Of a DNA stretch of 6,886 bases, positions 5,856 through 6,886 are shown piece by piece. Origin of the DNA: Anaerolineales bacterium (GTDB lineage Bacteria; Chloroflexota; Anaerolineae; Anaerolineales; E44-bin32). The stretch is taken from positions 1 through 6,886 of the forward strand of contig WVZH01000409.1 of the NCBI GenBank assembly GCA_011772595.1, given 5' to 3'. The notes under the pieces are model-generated. The model made no database searches. It was given only the letters and a program-made list of their open reading frames with translations, and had not been told where the DNA came from. The position numbers were made by a program, and so were the translations under genes. Position 1 is the first letter of the stretch; each line of letters begins with the position of its first letter.

Positions 5856-6886
5856 TTAACGCGTGGCGTGCGCCGGAATTCGACCCCATGCCCATTTACT
5901 CAACTCGGCGACGACAGCCGGGATGACGAGTAAGGGCAGGATGGTTTGCCAGTGTTGCATGTTAAGTGGCACGGTGTTGAACACCGGCTGGAGGAAGGGC
6001 ACGTAGACTACCAGTAGAAGAAGAAGGAACGAGGATAACACGGCATAGAACATCCACCTATTGCTGAATAGGCCAATACGCAACAGCGGATAATATTCTG
6101 AGCGCGCGGTGAAGGCGCGTAAGAGTTCCGAGGCTGAGAGCGTGACGAAGGCCATTGTCCCCGCCAATTTACCACCCTCTCCCTGAAGTCTCAAACCAAT
6201 CAGGTAGGCCACCATGGTCACAGCTGCAATCGCCACCGTTTGGATGGCGATACGGATACGCATCTCACGGTTGATGATGGACTCCTCTGGGGGTCTGGGC
6301 GGGCGAATCATGGTATCAGGGTCGCCTTCCTCGCGACCCAACGCCAACGCAGGTGCGCCGTCGGTGATCAGGTTGAGCCAAAGCAATTGAATGGGCGTCA
6401 GGGGCGTTGGCAGACCAGCCAAGATCGCCGAGAAGATCACGGCGATTTCTGCCAGGTTACACGACAATAAATAGAACACAAATTTGCGAATATTGGAATA
6501 GATCACGCGGCCTTGCTCAACCGCGGCGACAATACTGGCATAGTTGTCGTCCGTCAGCACCATGTCCGCAGTCTCTTTTGCCACATCGGTACCGGTAATA
6601 CCCATCGCCACGCCGATGTCCGCCCGCTTGAGGGCCGGTGCATCGTTAACCCCGTCCCCGGTCATTGCGGTGACCTGGCGATTGTGCTTCAGGGCGTTCA
6701 CGATGCGCACCTTGTGCTCTGGAGAGACGCGCGCGTAGACATCGGTTCGCACGACCTCCTCTTGCAGTGCCTCATCGTCCATCTGTTCTAATTCGACGCC
6801 GGTGATCACGCGGTGATCCCGTTCCAGCAGATCGATCTCTTCCGCAATGGCCCGTGCCGTATCAGGATAGTCACCCGTGATCATGA
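5856..6886 (-). CDS. P-type cation ATPase, SERCA-like (P2A), C-terminal part
   Basis: This ion pump is cut by the right edge; the last 342 residues are visible and the frame continues past 6886. MITGD (1-5) and TGDGVNDAP (75-83) are the hinge and phosphate-handling motifs of the P domain. Six hydrophobic segments follow (M5-M10). By comparison with SERCA from memory, Asn143 and Glu146 in M5 (CNLAEI) and Asn171, Thr174 and Asp175 in M6 (LLWLNLITDG) match the calcium ligands Asn768, Glu771, Asn796, Thr799 and Asp800. In M8 (TLSASELL) the position of Glu908 appears to be Ser250, with Glu253 three residues later. A calcium pump is the best guess; a sodium or other P2-type substrate is possible. 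The aspartyl phosphorylation site, actuator domain and M1-M4 lie outside the window. The ABC1 kinase gene follows closely on the same strand. Confidence 0.95.
   Translation of the reverse strand, partial: MITGDYPDTARAIAEEIDLLERDHRVITGVELEQMDDEALQEEVVRTDVYARVSPEHKVRIVNALKHNRQVTAMTGDGVNDAPALKRADIGVAMGITGTDVAKETADMVLTDDNYASIVAAVEQGRVIYSNIRKFVFYLLSCNLAEIAVIFSAILAGLPTPLTPIQLLWLNLITDGAPALALGREEGDPDTMIRPPRPPEESIINREMRIRIAIQTVAIAAVTMVAYLIGLRLQGEGGKLAGTMAFVTLSASELLRAFTARSEYYPLLRIGLFSNRWMFYAVLSSFLLLLLVVYVPFLQPVFNTVPLNMQHWQTILPLLVIPAVVAELSKWAWGRIPAHATR

Noticed and set aside
1..6886. CRISPR array, tRNA, rRNA, insertion sequence, phage or defence genes
   Set aside because: No regularly spaced direct repeats, no tRNA-like cloverleaf, no transposase, integrase, nuclease or toxin-antitoxin protein was recognised on either strand.

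Overview
The window carries five complete protein genes and one gene cut by the right edge, plus about 320 bp of repeat-rich non-coding DNA at the left edge. The gene content suggests a bacterium of the Chloroflexota (Anaerolineae-like) or a similar lineage. The pointers are a PATAN(DUF4388)-roadblock fusion beside a stand-alone roadblock protein, an MgtC/DUF4010 membrane protein, and dispersed repeats built from TCCTTCGACT and GCTCAGGA modules. This assignment is inference; there is no rRNA or other phylogenetic marker here.

Layout from left to right. 1-324: no gene; two oppositely oriented repeat modules, a perfect 22-bp palindrome, and a nested hairpin of C and G tracts. 325-1608 (minus): MgtC/SapB-DUF4010 membrane protein. 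1609-1734: divergent intergenic region with a possible -10 box. 1735-2580 (plus): carbon-nitrogen hydrolase (nitrilase superfamily) with an intact Glu-Lys-Cys set. 2581-2737: convergent gap in which I see no convincing terminator or RNA. 2738-3082 and 3142-3834 (both minus): a small roadblock/LC7 protein and, upstream of it in transcription, a PATAN-roadblock fusion, probably one transcript. 3835-4114: gap with a likely terminator for the next gene and a weak promoter candidate. 4115-5836 (minus): ABC1/UbiB-type atypical kinase anchored in the membrane. 5856-6886 (minus): C-terminal half of a SERCA-like P-type cation ATPase, which runs off the window.

The ATPase and the ABC1 kinase are 19 nt apart on one strand and probably share a transcript that ends near 4010-4040. 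The two roadblock genes look like a second minus-strand unit. Both roadblock domains carry the same ungapped 19-residue core with 12 identities, so a partnership or shared ancestry is plausible; no MglA-type GTPase is present in the window. The nitrilase-family gene stands alone on the plus strand.

I found no CRISPR array, tRNA, rRNA, insertion sequence or phage gene. Nothing here amounts to a clearly new system. The most curious items are the paired roadblock proteins and the repeat block at the left edge.
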